Under the pieces are notes generated by a model. The model had not been told where the DNA came from. It ran no database searches and saw only the letters and a list, made by a program, of their open reading frames with translations. A DNA stretch of 64,000 nt from Azorinus chamasolen. Lineage: Eukaryota; Mollusca; Bivalvia; Cardiida; Solecurtidae. The DNA is taken from NCBI GenBank assembly GCA_963576725.1, contig OY755247.1:10396618-10460617 (forward strand), written 5' to 3'. Below are positions 57,901 through 63,410 of this stretch, one piece after another; positions within the stretch are counted from its first letter, which is position 1, and every line of letters starts with the position of its first letter. The position numbers and the translations under genes were made by a program.

Positions 57901-60900
57901 ATAGCGCGAACAGACACGAAACTAAAACCCAACCCGAATAAAACTGAAACATCGGGGAATAAAGTTATCAGACACACGGATGTTTTGTCATTTTCAACGT
58001 TTATTGGATAGGGTTTCTTGCGATATACTACTTTTCAGCATACAAACAAACGAGTTTTGTATATTTCAAGTATTTTTGAAACGCGTCGAATGTAGGGACT
58101 TCCCCTTTAATAACTTATGTTATGTTGTAGCATTAACCCTTCCTCTGTTCTGTATATTCGCCCAATTTCAATACCTACTGAATATTCATTAGCAAAATAG
58201 TGAAATACGGAAAGTAAAGACACAGATCTATCAAATTCCTTAAGCAAACAGAGCAGATCCTGATCCTATATAGGAGCCGTCTTATCTGGGTCTACTCTGT
58301 TTGCAAATGCGTGAAAACACGTTTCTATGAGGGAAAGGGTTAACGAGTCTGAACTAAAATATTCAATGAAAAAGTAAGTTATATAAATACTCACCAGGCT
58401 CCATTGTTCCGAACTCCTCGGCGTAACAGCCAGGCTTACATCTCGGACAGCATTTCTCGTCGTCTTGTTCAATGAGCTCCTCATGACAGTTGAGTATCGG
58501 ACACGGGTTCGAGACACACTGGATGGCGCCATCGATACACACACACGTCGAGCACCCGTCGTCCGAACTAAAACGGGTACCTAAAGGAAATTGAGATTTC
58601 ATTTTAACCCTCAGTCTGCCAAGCATGACCTGGTCTGCATTTGCATGAACTCTTTCTCCCATATCTTTGCAAACAGAGAAGACCAAGAGTATGCCAAATG
58701 ATCTATTTATCACAATTTTTCAATATTCATGTAAGAGATAGGTATATCATGATTATTTATTAGCCCAAGTTCTAAGAGAAAGTGTTGCTTTGAAAAAAAC
58801 AAAAACAGAATTTTATAATCAATATTATATCAAAAGCAAACAGAGCAGATACTGATCAGACGGCTTCTATATGAGCCGTCTGATCTGGGTCTACTCTGTT
58901 TGTAGATGCCTTTAAACACGTTTATATGAAGGAAACGTTTAAAACAAAGTCCATGTTTGTTTTCATTAAATGAATGCGGTCTGAATACAGAAATAAACTG
59001 TGAGCAGCAATTCATTTTGCATTATTTCAGTAGAAACGTTTAGCACTAAAGGTGAAATAGTCGTAACGTATATATGTATGTACGAAATATTGGCATCGCG
59101 AATATCAGTTGGATTATCTTTAACCCATTCCCTCATATTGACGACTCTGTAAAAGTCATTTTGTGAAACCATTGTGATAAATAGAGCATTTACTCCTATA
59201 AGAGCAAATGCTCTATTTAACACAATGGTTTCAAACTACAAAATTCTAAAAAAAATCCTTTTCTCTAGTCTTTTCGGTAGAGTTGTTTATAGAGGTGGGA
59301 TCTAAAAATAGCCTATAGGAGCAAATGCTCTATTTATCACAGTGGTTTCAAACTACAAAATTCTAAAAAGTTTCCTTTTCTCTAGTTAATGTTCCTTTTC
59401 GGTAGAGTTGTTTATAGAGGTAGGATCTAAAAATAGCCTATGAGGTGATGGGTTAATACATGTAATGGCATCATGATTATCAGTTAGATTATAATGACAC
59501 ATAAAACGTGAATGGTTGGCCATTGTAGAATCAGGACGTATGTAATTCCATAAGCGAACAGAGCAGACCCTAGTCAGACGGCTTCTATATGAGCCTTCTG
59601 ATCTAGGTGTGCTCTGTTTGCAAATGCATTAACCCTTTCACCGCCGCAGTTGCATAAATGCACCACGACAAATAGTGCAGTCCCAGATCAGACGCCGCCT
59701 TTTCAAGGCGGCGTCTGATCAGGGACTTCACTTTTGGCCTCAATCTCTATTTCTATATATGTTTTTTTTTCCTCTGAAATTTGCATTTATTTATCTCATA
59801 TCCTTATTTTACTGAATGATTTAACAAACTTGGATTGCAGACGACAATTAGAAATTTGGCGCCGAAAGTGTTAAAAGACGTATTTATGGAATAAATTATT
59901 AACATCAAATTATTGTAGTTGGCCTAGCATAATTCATACACTGATAGACTTTTGGGTTCAAAGCAATAGCAGTTACTGTATGTGTCAACCAAGGGAAATC
60001 CGTTTTGTAATTTACTTACCATTTACTTTACTGTAACAATTGAAGTCAGACATTGCTGTGGCGTAGTTTGCTCCGCAAAAGAGCAACGCCAGCCCTAACC
60101 AGGTACATTTACTGAAAAGCAGAGCATCTTAGTACAGTAACGTATCATAACAAAACCCCTCTAAACGGGACGTTTAATTTGGTATAAATATCGGATTTGG
60201 TGACAGGTGGCAGTTTAATGCAGAAAGCTTTTACCCTGCATTAAGCAGTCCCTTGTTTAAAAGTTTCTCTCAAAGGATTGTGGCATGACACGTTGATAAT
60301 AGTTTCTTAAAAGCGTGTGATATGACACGTGGTCAATAGTTTCTCAAAAAAGTCTTGTGATATGACACGTGATCAATAGTTTCTCAAAAGCTTGTGATAT
60401 GACACGTGATCAGTAGTTTCTCAAAAGCGTGTGATATGACACGTGATCAATATGTTATCAAAAGCTTGTGATATGACACGTGATCAATAGTTTCTCAAAA
60501 GCTTGATCGAATCGGAAGTAGTCATCACTACACAAGATCCAAATTTGAGGAGACTTATTTTTAAAACATGGTAAGAATGAATAAATATGACGAAACTGAA
60601 AGCATGTACTTTAACCAATTCCATGTTCTACGTTTTTTCCAAATTTCTATACTGTATAGTGTATACCCATGGGCAAAATAGCAATAATAAACTATTGAAG
60701 CTGGAACATTGTAGCCATTTTAGAAAGTAAAGAAACAGAACTACCATATTCTAGTAGCAAACAGAGCAGACCCTGGTCTGACGGATCATACAGGAGCCGT
60801 CTGATATGGGTCCACTCTGTTTGCAAATGCGAAAAGAAAGCGTTTATATGAAGGAAATGGTTAGGAAGAATTAAAAAATATATTAAAGCGATCATAAAGA

Positions 60901-63041
60901 TAAACAGAATTCTGGTTCTCAAGATGATAGTCTCTACAAAAAACGCATATTGTCGATATCTTCATAAAATATGGTACCTGTATTTGCTATGTTCAATCAT
61001 TCTTATGAAGACTATCAATTTGAACGTGCATTGTATATACTGTATATATATGTATTCCTTTTCTATGACGTGTTGCGTGTTGCAATATTGTATAAAGAAA
61101 AATAGTTGTTCATTAAATATATTTATTAAACAATTTTAAATATTTGTTCAATAAAAACATGTATTTTCAATAGTTTTAAATACTTATTCAATAAAAAGAT
61201 ATTAATCAATGAATAATATATTGAAATTTGTTGAAAATATTTTTTATTGAACAAATATTTAACAAAATCAAATAAATGTTGTTTTATTGAACAAATATTT
61301 TTCTTTGTACAAAATTCCACTACTCCACGCGCCATACTTTTCGCCGGTTACTTAGAGTTTTGTTGTTGTGCAATTAACTCTTTCGGCGCCAATGTCGCCT
61401 GTTGGCACCATTGAAAACAGTGCAGTCCCAGGTCAGATGCCGCCTTTTCAAGGCGGCATCTGACCTGGGACTTCACTGTTTTCTGCATTATTTTAGCCCA
61501 ATCATACAGGTTTTCAAAAAGAAATGTTTTACTAATATACCTTTATTATTTAGTTTAGAATTATATTTAATATGAAATTATTACTGCAGACGACACTTTT
61601 AAATTTGGCGCCAAAAGAGTTAAGTGTTATCGGCCCATGTGGAACAGTTACGAAACTTATACCCAACCCAAAATAAATTGGCGAATAACACCAGGATTTT
61701 CAAACACATGCACGTTTTGTTTTCTTCAGTGTTTATTCGAATGGTTTTCTTGCGATATACTTTAAGCATATAAATAAATGATTTATGTAATTTTAGGCAT
61801 TTTTACAAGTAGAGAATTCCACTTTAAGGCATACAGAATGAAAGTTTTGCATACAGAATGAAAGTTTTGCAGCGCTCTCTGCATCACTTTCGTCCTGAAT
61901 TAACACATTCCTTCCTTAACACATTCCCTCCTTGACGCAATTTGGTGCCTCTGTAAAAGTCACATTTTGAAACACTTGTGACAAATAGAACATTTACTCC
62001 ATAGAAACAAATGCTCTATTTATCACAATGGTTTCAAAACTACACAATTCTAAAATTCTCCCTTTCCGTAGTTATTCAAAGGAGTTGGGTCTAAAAATAG
62101 TCTAGGAAGGAATAGGTTAAGCAATCTTGTTATTTATTTCTAATATATTTGTGATATTCTTTTTTTCATATATTGTTTCTTGTTTTTCCTGTAAGACGCG
62201 TGTGTTGTTTCGGATTTAAGTGTACAGTAAAACCTCTCTTAACTCTGGAATTCCGATTTGCTGTAAATTCTTTCATTTTACCCCTATATAATATCTTTAT
62301 ATTAACCCTTTACCTCGTGTATATTCATGTAAGAAAGTTTGACATCACAGATATCAATTAGATGAATTTTTATAATGGCATATGAGCACCTAATGCTCAG
62401 CTATGACAAAAACTGTTGAATCTGATCTACATAACTTTACCGATTCCCTAACATTGACGACGTTTGACGACTCTATAAAAAGTCACTTTGTGAAACCATT
62501 GTGATAAATATAGCATTTGCTCCTATAGGAGCAAATGCTCTATTTATCACAATGGTTTCAAACTACAAAATTCTAAAAAATTCCTTTTCTCTAGTTAATG
62601 CTCCTTTTCGGTAGATTTATTCAGAGGTTATGTCTAAAAATAGTCTATGAGGTAATGGGTTAATAAGCAAATAGAGCAGACGCCGTCTATGACAGTCTTT
62701 ACTATGTTTGCAGTGGCATTAAAATGCGTGTAAAAATAAAAGTTAAAGAATGTGTTAACCCTTCTCTTGCTGTTTTTTAAAAATACATTTCTCCTTTTTA
62801 CCCATGTCCTGTTGTATAATTAATTACACATATCTTCACTGTCTACAAATATTTCTCTGTGCAATCACTGCTGTGGAGTCCACTGGATGTACAATCAACT
62901 TATAAATAGTACAGACCTTGATGAGACAGCTCCTGCAGGAGTTGTCTCATCAGTGTCTTCACTATTTACAGGTGGGTATATTGATGTGAACAGCAAGAGA
63001 ATGGTTAACTATGCGCGTTCAAGAAATGACACTTACCTCAT
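42420..63041 (-). CDS. secreted multi-VWC (chordin/kielin-like) protein, 488 aa
   Basis: Ten exons on the minus strand: 63041-63037, 60111-60020, 58580-58395, 56549-56373, 52560-52372, 51934-51746, 50246-50014, 46955-46889, 45906-45769 and 42610-42420 (stop TGA at 42422-42420). All junctions are GT-AG. Intron phases are 2, then 1 throughout, except phase 0 between exons 7 and 8. The joined frame is 1467 bp. It encodes a signal peptide (about residues 1-22, LGLALLF core) and about seven VWC-type cysteine modules (CxxCxC...CC..C), then a short basic C-terminus. VWC proteins of this kind bind BMP/TGF-beta ligands or extracellular matrix; the specific role here is not deducible. Phase-1 symmetric exons fit module duplication. 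Introns are crowded with MITEs. No close AATAAA was found downstream. The family is secure; orthology is not. Confidence 0.85.
42684..42878. mobile_element. MITE D
   Basis: TA-CAGTAAAACCTCTTTATAG at the left. A perfect hairpin GCTTAAAGCAAGGTGAAAGT ... AACGCTCCTATAGGAGCGTT ... GCTTTAAGC. The right end GTTCGTTATAGAG runs straight into the next D copy. In the last intron of the VWC gene. Confidence 0.9.
42879..43016. mobile_element. MITE D lacking its hairpin
   Basis: Same TIRs (TAAAACCTCACTATAACG, GTTATAGAGAGATTCTACTG-TA). The shell reads GATGCTTAAAGC-AACCACATGCC, skipping exactly the palindrome present in its neighbour. Confidence 0.85.
43210..43455. mobile_element. MITE F
   Basis: TTAACCCTTTCGCCGCCGAT and GGCGCCGAAAGGGTTAA are the ends. 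The hairpin is AGATCAGACGCCGCC, loop TTTTCAA, GGCGGCATCTGATC. The last TTAA is also the first TTAA of the next element. Confidence 0.9.
43452..43737. mobile_element. MITE K
   Basis: TTAACCTTTTCATTGTCATG, then the hairpin AACAGTTTGGATCCATATGA / GACGCCGGGTAACTGGGCGTC / TCTAAACTGTG. A tandem ATTGAATAAGC repeat fills the right side. The right terminus is degenerate. Confidence 0.65.
43733..43987. mobile_element. MITE A, reverse orientation
   Basis: TCAACCCTTTACTCCATAAA to TCAAGCAAAGGGTTAA. The hairpin is ATCAGACGGCTCCGTAGGAG and CCGTGTGATCAGGG. Confidence 0.8.
44110..44182. repeat. MITE K/A hairpin fragment
   Basis: GTCTAAGATATGATAGGCAA matches K (43480). CTCATCTGGGTCTACGCTG and TTTGCAAAAAG match the distal arm of A. 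Ends are lost. Confidence 0.5.
44231..44553. mobile_element. MITE E, complete
   Basis: TA-CAGTTGAACTTCGATAACG and GAGATATCGAAGTTCAACTG-TA. The near-perfect palindrome is CTTAATACAGGTCTGAAGTA with apex AAAGCTCCTGTAGGAGCTTT. The reference copy for E in this window. Confidence 0.9.
44622..45405. mobile_element. element L with subterminal CACATTYGTAAC repeats
   Basis: The left end TGTTAGACCACATTCGTAAC and the right end GTTACGAATGTAGTCTAACA are inverted copies. About twelve copies of CACATTYGTAAC, in both orientations, lie within 150 bp of the two ends and are absent from the AT-rich middle. Clustered subterminal motifs of this kind serve as transposase-binding sites in several DNA transposon families. 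No transposase is encoded. Confidence 0.7.
45534..45685. mobile_element. MITE H
   Basis: CAGAGCTACAAATAAGGGTG at the left. Palindrome CCACCAAACCCTATACTCTG, CACTCTTTAGAATCGTC, TTTTTGA, ACGATTCTAAAGAGTGG, CACAGTATAGGGTTTCG. The right shell is cut off. Lies 84 bp from VWC exon 9. Confidence 0.75.
45769..45906 (-). CDS. VWC gene exon 9 (VWC module)
   Basis: TATTTTCAG precedes 45906; the donor is G|GTTGGT. Residues 380-426 give a compact VWC pattern: CKGCVCDNGKVIC, KPKCPENN, LKC, then EDCCYHCPN. Phase 1 at both ends. Confidence 0.9.
45963..46106. mobile_element. MITE D, right shell lost
   Basis: TA-CAGAAAAACCTCTCTATAA, then the complete hairpin with apex AACGCTCCTATAGGAGCGTT. It ends at AAGCAATATTATATTATATT, where the right shell should begin. 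Confidence 0.75.
46141..46212. repeat. short inverted repeat
   Basis: AGATCATTCTCAAG (46155-46168) is inverted at 46187-46200, with weaker pairing outside it (TGAGGCTT / GAGACTCA). Confidence 0.7.
46566..46712. repeat. foldback with ~70-bp arms
   Basis: TCTTACATTCATGTTTAATA... is inverted as ...GGACATTCATGTAAGATC. The arms are about 80 percent alike and contain GAAACTCGT / ACTCGTTTC. A related single arm lies near 52620-52710 (ATGAAACGAGTTAGC). Confidence 0.6.
46889..46955 (-). CDS. VWC gene exon 8 (end of split VWC module)
   Basis: Acceptor TTGCTAG|TTC and donor CCAG|GTAACT. Encodes residues 358-380 with SCCPQCKCRY, the CC..C.C ending of a module whose first half is in exon 7. The entry phase is 0, the only non-phase-1 junction among the domain exons. 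Confidence 0.8.
47357..47676. mobile_element. short pearl-like element M, copy 2 (inverted)
   Basis: Reverse orientation relative to 6408-6715: GTCACTTGGAGATCACTTTT, a GTCCGTATGTCTGTCCGTCT tract, then GCAGGTGACACATGTGTTCC and TCTGAACACTCTTGT. In intron 8 of the VWC gene. Confidence 0.7.
47685..47857. mobile_element. MITE A, left shell truncated
   Basis: GAATATTTGGCCATAACATA shell, hairpin ATCAGACGGTTCCCATAGGA and GCCGTCTAATCTGGGTC, right end ATATGGAGTAAAGAGCTAA. Confidence 0.65.
47910..48153. mobile_element. MITE A, reverse orientation
   Basis: TTAACACATAACTCCATAAA to TGAATATTCATGGAGTAAA. The hairpin has the intact apex ACGGCTCCTATAGGAGCCGT. Confidence 0.8.
48248..48472. mobile_element. MITE A, apex deleted
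   Basis: TTAAAACCCTTTACTGGACA to GTGAAAAGTTTACTTAA. The hairpin reads CATCAGACGGC-TGATCTGGTC: the CTCC...GGAG apex and part of one arm are missing. The right TTAA is shared with the next A copy. Confidence 0.75.
48469..48695. mobile_element. MITE A
   Basis: TTAACCCTTACTCTGTTAAT to ATAAAGAAAAGGGTTAA. The hairpin is eroded (CTGTTTCTACAGGATCCG). It shares TTAA with its neighbours on both sides. Confidence 0.75.
48692..48906. mobile_element. MITE K, complete
   Basis: TTAACCCTTTCGCTGCCAAA and TGGCAGCGGAAGGGTTAA are the TIRs. Hairpin CAAACAGTTTGGATCCTGAT / GAGACGCCGAGTTACTTGGCG / CCAAACTGTTTG. Confidence 0.85.
48952..48988. repeat. poly-C / (CA)n microsatellite
   Basis: About twenty C followed by about eight CA. 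A second poly-C/poly-A tract lies near 49159-49183. Length is likely unreliable in assembly. Confidence 0.85.
49412..49971. mobile_element. element N, 28-bp TIRs
   Basis: 49412-49439 and 49944-49971 are perfect inverted copies (ATGGAAGGCCGGTGCACCAT first). Inside each end lie degenerate repeats of AAATGCNAAATRC. The centre is AT-rich and non-coding. The right end lies 43 bp from the donor of VWC exon 7. Confidence 0.8.
50014..50246 (-). CDS. VWC gene exon 7 (one and a half modules)
   Basis: Acceptor CTACACAG|GC and donor CTGCAG|GTAAAA. Residues 280-357: a full VWC (CEVCNCELN ... IICMSIVCAIQC ... SCCGHCE), then the start of another (NCETINCPEVKCPEKLQ). The frame stays open past the donor into element N, but the CAG|GTAAAA donor joins in frame to the CC..C of exon 8. 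Confidence 0.85.
50300..50636. mobile_element. MITE I, copy 2
   Basis: TA-CAGTGCTCCCTCTCTACAA to GAGAGGGACCACTG-TA. Nearly identical to 31765-32130 outside the centre, but its H-type hairpin has lost one arm (TTTAGAATCGTCACAATAGG). Lies 54 bp upstream of VWC exon 7. Confidence 0.85.
50858..50965. mobile_element. MITE A, minimal form
   Basis: TTAACCCTTTAGTTTATTAA to TCTGTAAAGGGTTAA, only 108 bp: little more than TIRs plus a near-perfect hairpin (ATCAGACGACTCCTGTAGGA). Confidence 0.8.
51070..51321. mobile_element. MITE G copy 2
   Basis: TTAACCCTTCTCTTGCTGAA to AATAGCAAGCGAAGGGTTAA. Hairpin TGCAGACCCTGATGAGACAG / CTCCTGCTTGAG / CTGTCTCATCTGGG. It is the uninterrupted reference for the insertion at 829-894. 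Confidence 0.85.
51387..51740. mobile_element. MITE J interrupted by MITE F
   Basis: CAGTAAAACCTCTCTAAACC and GCAGGTGGCAGT lead to TTAA at 51455. After F, TTAATGCAGAGTTTAC resumes at 51695. J at 60.2 kb reads GGCAGTTTAATGCAG without a break, so this is a filled site. Confidence 0.75.
51455..51698. mobile_element. MITE F inside MITE J
   Basis: TTAA-CCCTTTCAGCGCATGTC to GGCGCCGAAAGGA-TTAA. Hairpin AGATCAGACGCCGCC / GGCGGCGTTTGATC. TTAA occurs once in the empty site and twice here. Confidence 0.9.
51746..51934 (-). CDS. VWC gene exon 6 (VWC module)
   Basis: Acceptor AAACAG|GTGA and donor GATG|GTGAGT. Residues 217-280: CTHCYCDKMD, VVCISASCPQC, DGSCCGKCEPMCD, then FYADG before the splice. Phase 1 at both ends. 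Confidence 0.9.
51958..52118. mobile_element. MITE B lacking its hairpin
   Basis: Shell CTCATGGGCTATTTATAGAT, then GAAACCATTGTG-GTTTTTCATAAAGTGAC. The palindrome core and second arm are gone and the rest of the shell is kept. Confidence 0.65.
52372..52560 (-). CDS. VWC gene exon 5 (VWC module)
   Basis: Acceptor AACCACAG|GTGAAA and donor ATCG|GTAAGT. Residues 154-217: GPCETCHCIATGEVVE, RMCYVQSCEYC, DGTCCGLCELADMCEHNG, EYMIG. Canonical spacing. Confidence 0.9.
52716..52965. mobile_element. MITE A, complete
   Basis: TTAACCCTTTCCCTGTTCTA to ATGAGGGAAAGGGCTAA. Near-perfect hairpin AAACAGAGCAGACCCTGATC / ACGGCTCCTCTAGGAGCCGT / GTCTACTTTGTTTG. The reference copy for A. Confidence 0.9.
52966..54486. 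mobile_element. pearl-like array, homologous to 3296-4603
   Basis: About nine diverged units with CTCTGAAACCACTAGGGCTA, CAAACTTCACAGGAATGTTG and TGACTTAAAATTAGACAA. It closes with GGAAAGAGGATGAAAGGGGG and ACATCTATTTTTG. The microsatellite head of the sister copy is missing. In intron 4 of the VWC gene. Confidence 0.7.
54520..54741. mobile_element. MITE A, left end degenerate
   Basis: Hairpin TCAGACAGCTCCTATAGGAG and CCGTCTGATCTG, then a right end ATATGAAATAAAGGGTTAA. Confidence 0.65.
54782..55076. mobile_element. MITE E
   Basis: GAGTTGAACTTCGATATCTC to CCCTTGCAGTTCGACTG-TA. Hairpin CTTAATGCAGGTCGAAAGTA / GTTCCTACAGGAGATTTCAG. The right TA is also the left TA of the next MITE J. Confidence 0.8.
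55075..55282. mobile_element. MITE J, complete
   Basis: TA-CAGTAGAACCCCTCTAAAC and GTTTAGAGGGGTTTTACTG-TA. Perfect hairpin CATGCAGGGTGAAAGTCATG / GAAAGCTCCTCTAGGAGCTTTC. The reference copy for J. Confidence 0.9.
55412..55490 (+). other. tRNA-like sequence 1 (pol III boxes)
   Basis: TGGTCTAATGG fits an A box and GGTTCGAATCC is an exact B box. A TGGG-CCCA T stem and a 5-bp anticodon-like stem with one mismatch can form. Seven T follow (CTTTTTTTA). The acceptor stem pairs poorly, so it is a tRNA-derived SINE or tRNA pseudogene. In intron 4 of the VWC gene. Confidence 0.45.
55642..55722 (-). other. tRNA-like sequence 2, inverted
   Basis: On the minus strand, TTGGTGCAATAGATACATAT resembles the A-box side of sequence 1, and GAGTTCGATTCTG is a near B box. 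A run of seven T follows (ATATTTTTTTG). It converges on sequence 1 across about 150 bp. Confidence 0.4.
55869..56312. mobile_element. MITE C interrupted by a small element
   Basis: TA-CAGTAAAAAAACACACACT, then TAATGCGACCACCTG, stops near 55935. Near 56150 the element resumes with GCTTAATGCAGTACAAAAGT, the apex AAAGCTCCTATAGGAGCTTT and CATTAGAGGGGTGTTACTG-TA. The intervening ~215 bp has loosely inverted ends (TTGTTTTGACCTGTCAAAG / TTTTGACAGATTAAAAAC). Confidence 0.6.
56373..56549 (-). CDS. VWC gene exon 4 (VWC module)
   Basis: Acceptor TTTCGAAG|GTGA and donor GACG|GTTTGT (a weaker donor). Residues 95-154: DDKCYTCECTKNSIIAC, VDCPPCSGHW, SSCCGHCDLDHC, VYKDG. Both other frames here are open for about 80 codons, but only this one has the cysteine pattern. 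Confidence 0.85.
56636..56810. mobile_element. MITE J, degenerate
   Basis: ATAAATATCGGTCTTGGAGA, then GGTGAAAGTCATGCAGAAAG with a damaged apex, then CTAGAATTCCGGTTTAGTG and ACGTTTTACAGTA. Confidence 0.65.
56997..57225. mobile_element. MITE A, one hairpin arm lost
   Basis: TTAACCCCTTGAATATTCAT to TGTGGAATAAAGGATTA. The hairpin reads GACCTTGACC-AGGAGCCGTC; the left arm inner half is missing. Confidence 0.75.
57236..57434. mobile_element. MITE D
   Basis: CAGTAAAAACCTCTCTATAA to GTTATAGAGAGATTTTACTG-TA. A near-perfect hairpin with apex AACGCTCCTATAGGAGCGTT. In intron 3 of the VWC gene. Confidence 0.9.
57501..57608. repeat. MITE C, hairpin part only
   Basis: CAGGTGGCACATCCATGCAG, AGAAAGCCCCGTAGAAGCTT, GCAATAAGCAAGCACCTGC. 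Both TA ends are lost; the right side is cut by element Q. Confidence 0.55.
57613..58112. mobile_element. element Q copy 1
   Basis: AAAGAGGAAGTTCCTACAAT at the left is imperfectly inverted as CGAATGTAGGGACTTCCCCT at the right. Homologous to 60925-61835 by TGCTCAATCATTTTTATGAA and TTCTTGCGATATACT. Frames of about 100 residues on both strands have no known domain. Confidence 0.6.
58133..58343. mobile_element. MITE A, hairpin arm shortened
   Basis: TTAACCCTTCCTCTGTTCTG to ATGAGGGAAAGGGTTAA. The hairpin reads GATCCTGATC-CTATATAGGAGCCGTC; the inner left arm is missing. Lies 52 bp from VWC exon 3. Confidence 0.8.
58395..58580 (-). CDS. VWC gene exon 3 (first VWC module)
   Basis: Acceptor TTTCCTTTAG|GTACC and donor CCTG|GTGAGT. 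Residues 33-95: DDGCSTCVCIDGAIQC, NPCPILNC, EKCCPRCKPGC, EFGTMEPG. Reading continues upstream in frame into the intron, but the acceptor and phase match exon 2. Confidence 0.9.
58713..58941. mobile_element. MITE A, ends degenerate
   Basis: CAATATTCATGTAAGAGATA shell, hairpin CAGACGGCTTCTATATGAGC and CGTCTGATCTGGGTCTAC, right end GAAGGAAACGTTTAA. Confidence 0.7.
59120..59456. mobile_element. MITE B with internal duplication
   Basis: TTAACCCATTCCCTCATATT to TATGAGGTGATGGGTTAA. The segment from the hairpin's right arm to TAAAAATAGCCTAT is present twice in tandem, so it has three hairpin arms. The right TTAA is shared with the next element. Confidence 0.85.
59453..59905. mobile_element. MITE A interrupted by MITE F
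   Basis: Shell ATGGCATCATGATTATCAGT, hairpin CAGACGGCTTCTATATGAGC, then TTTGCAAATGCA-TTAA at 59629. It resumes at 59871 with TTAA-AAGACGTATTTATGGA. The junction matches uninterrupted A copies. Confidence 0.75.
59629..59874. mobile_element. MITE F inside MITE A
   Basis: TTAA-CCCTTTCACCGCCGCAG to GGCGCCGAAAGTG-TTAA. Perfect hairpin AGATCAGACGCCGCC / TTTTCAA / GGCGGCGTCTGATC. Confidence 0.9.
60020..60111 (-). CDS. VWC gene exon 2 (signal peptide)
   Basis: Acceptor GCTTTTCAG|T and donor AATG|GTAAGT. Encodes a hydrophobic core (TWLGLALLFCGAN) then YATAMSDFNCYSK. A cleavage site near residue 22 (after ATA) is plausible. It begins with the last base of codon 2, so it needs the tiny exon 1 upstream. 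Confidence 0.85.
60145..60275. mobile_element. MITE J with short hairpin
   Basis: AAAACCCCTCTAAACGGGAC, ATAAATATCGGATTTGGTGA, GGCAGTTTAATGCAGAAAGC then TTTTACCCTGCATTAAGCAG. Most of the palindrome apex is missing. It is the empty-site comparator for the F insertion at 51455. Confidence 0.7.
60266..60505. repeat. ~37-bp minisatellite with CACGTG boxes
   Basis: Six to seven tandem units reading approximately AGTTTCTCAAAAGCTTGTGA then TATGACACGTGATCAAT. Most units keep the palindromic E-box CACGTG. Lies in intron 1 of the VWC gene, about 160 bp from exon 2. Confidence 0.85.
60611..60864. mobile_element. MITE A
   Basis: TTAACCAATTCCATGTTCTA to TGAAGGAAATGGTTA. Hairpin GGTCTGACGGATCATACAGG and AGCCGTCTGATATGGG. 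Confidence 0.75.
60925..61835. mobile_element. element Q copy 2, with insertions
   Basis: Matches 57613-58112 at both flanks (ATATTGTCGATATCTTCATA; CTTGCGATATACTTTAAGC). Between them lie an AT-rich inverted repeat (TAAATATTTGTTCAATAAAA at 61137 and its inverse near 61241-61262) and a MITE F. Confidence 0.55.
61374..61623. mobile_element. MITE F, variant hairpin
   Basis: TTAACTCTTTCGGCGCCAAT to TTTGGCGCCAAAAGAGTTAA. The hairpin is AGGTCAGATGCCGCC / TTTTCAA / GGCGGCATCTGACCT; both arms differ from the 59.7-kb copy in a compensating way. Confidence 0.9.
61848..62140. mobile_element. MITE C interrupted by MITE B
   Basis: TCTGCATCACTTTCGTCCTGAA-TTAA at 61900, resuming TTAA-GCAATCTTG at 62117. 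Intact C reads CGTCCTGCATTAAGCAACC. The left side of C is already decayed. Confidence 0.55.
61900..62120. mobile_element. MITE B inside MITE C
   Basis: TTAACACATTCCTTCCTTAA (left end with a 16-bp duplication) to TAGGAAGGAATAGGTTAA. Hairpin GAAACACTTGTGACAAATAG ... CTATTTATCACAATGGTTTC. Confidence 0.8.
62223..62300. repeat. TA-group MITE end fragment
   Basis: TA-CAGTAAAACCTCTCTTAAC and TCTGGAATTCCG; the rest is not recognisable before MITE A begins at 62302. Confidence 0.55.
62302..62755. mobile_element. MITE A interrupted by MITE B
   Basis: TTAACCCTTTACCTCGTGTA shell runs to TCTGATCTACATAACTT (62438). After B it resumes TAAGCAAATAGAGCAGACG with a hairpin that lacks its centre, and ends near GTAAAAATAAAAGTTAA. 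Confidence 0.7.
62437..62663. mobile_element. MITE B inside MITE A
   Basis: TTTA-CCGATTCCCTAACATTG (one change in the left target copy) to TATGAGGTAATGGG-TTAA. Near-perfect hairpin with apex TTGCTCCTATAGGAGCAA. Confidence 0.85.
62755..63008. mobile_element. MITE G copy 3
   Basis: TTAACCCTTCTCTTGCTGTT to ACAGCAAGAGAATGGTTAA. Hairpin GATGAGACAGCTCCTGCAGG and AGTTGTCTCATC. Its right end is 28 bp from the exon 1 donor of the VWC gene. Confidence 0.85.
63037..63041 (-). CDS. VWC gene exon 1, five coding bases
   Basis: Minus strand TTGAAA-ATG-AG|GTAAGTG: a start codon two bases before a consensus donor. ATG-AG joined to the T that begins exon 2 gives Met-Ser-Lys and keeps the whole 1467-bp frame open. 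A TATA box lies upstream. No other start fits the phase-2 entry of exon 2. Confidence 0.65.
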
Positions 63042-63100
63042 TTTCAAATATGTGAAACTGAGTCAAGCGATGTATACTAAGGCACACTCTCTGAACCGTT

Positions 63101-63110
63101 GTTATATATA
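63101..63110 (-). promoter_or_regulatory. TATA box of VWC gene
   Basis: Minus strand TATATATAAC, 60 bp upstream of the proposed ATG. Transcription would start near 63070-63080, leaving a 5' UTR of about 30-40 bases. Support is positional only. Confidence 0.5.
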
Positions 63111-63235
63111 GTCCACTGATATTGATCATTTCAACTTAGACAAAGCAATACGTGATATGGCTTGTTTGGACTAAATTCCAAAAACAACGGGAGTGTGAGC
63201 TGAGGCCCTGAGAAAGACCGTCAGTTGGGTTCTCT

Positions 63236-63410
63236 CTTTAGCCGTTTTCCCCATAAATACGCCTTTCTACACTTTCGCAAACAGCGTAGACTGAGATCAG
63301 ACGGCTCCTATATGAGCCGTCAGATCAGGGTCTGATTTGTTTTCTAGTAATGTAACCCCAATCAGACGTCTACTCTTTTAACAAAGGCGTAGAACGGCGT
63401 ATTGTTTGAG
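63236..63410. mobile_element. MITE A, reverse, with altered ends
   Basis: TTCCCCATAAATACGCCTTT, hairpin CAGACGGCTCCTATATGAGC and CGTCAGATCAGGGTCTG, then AAAGGCGTAGAACGGCGTAT. Terminal TTAA is not preserved. Confidence 0.6.

Noticed and set aside
57562..57977. 101- and 107-residue frames on opposite strands
   Set aside because: Both fall in element Q, are AT-biased and show no known domain.
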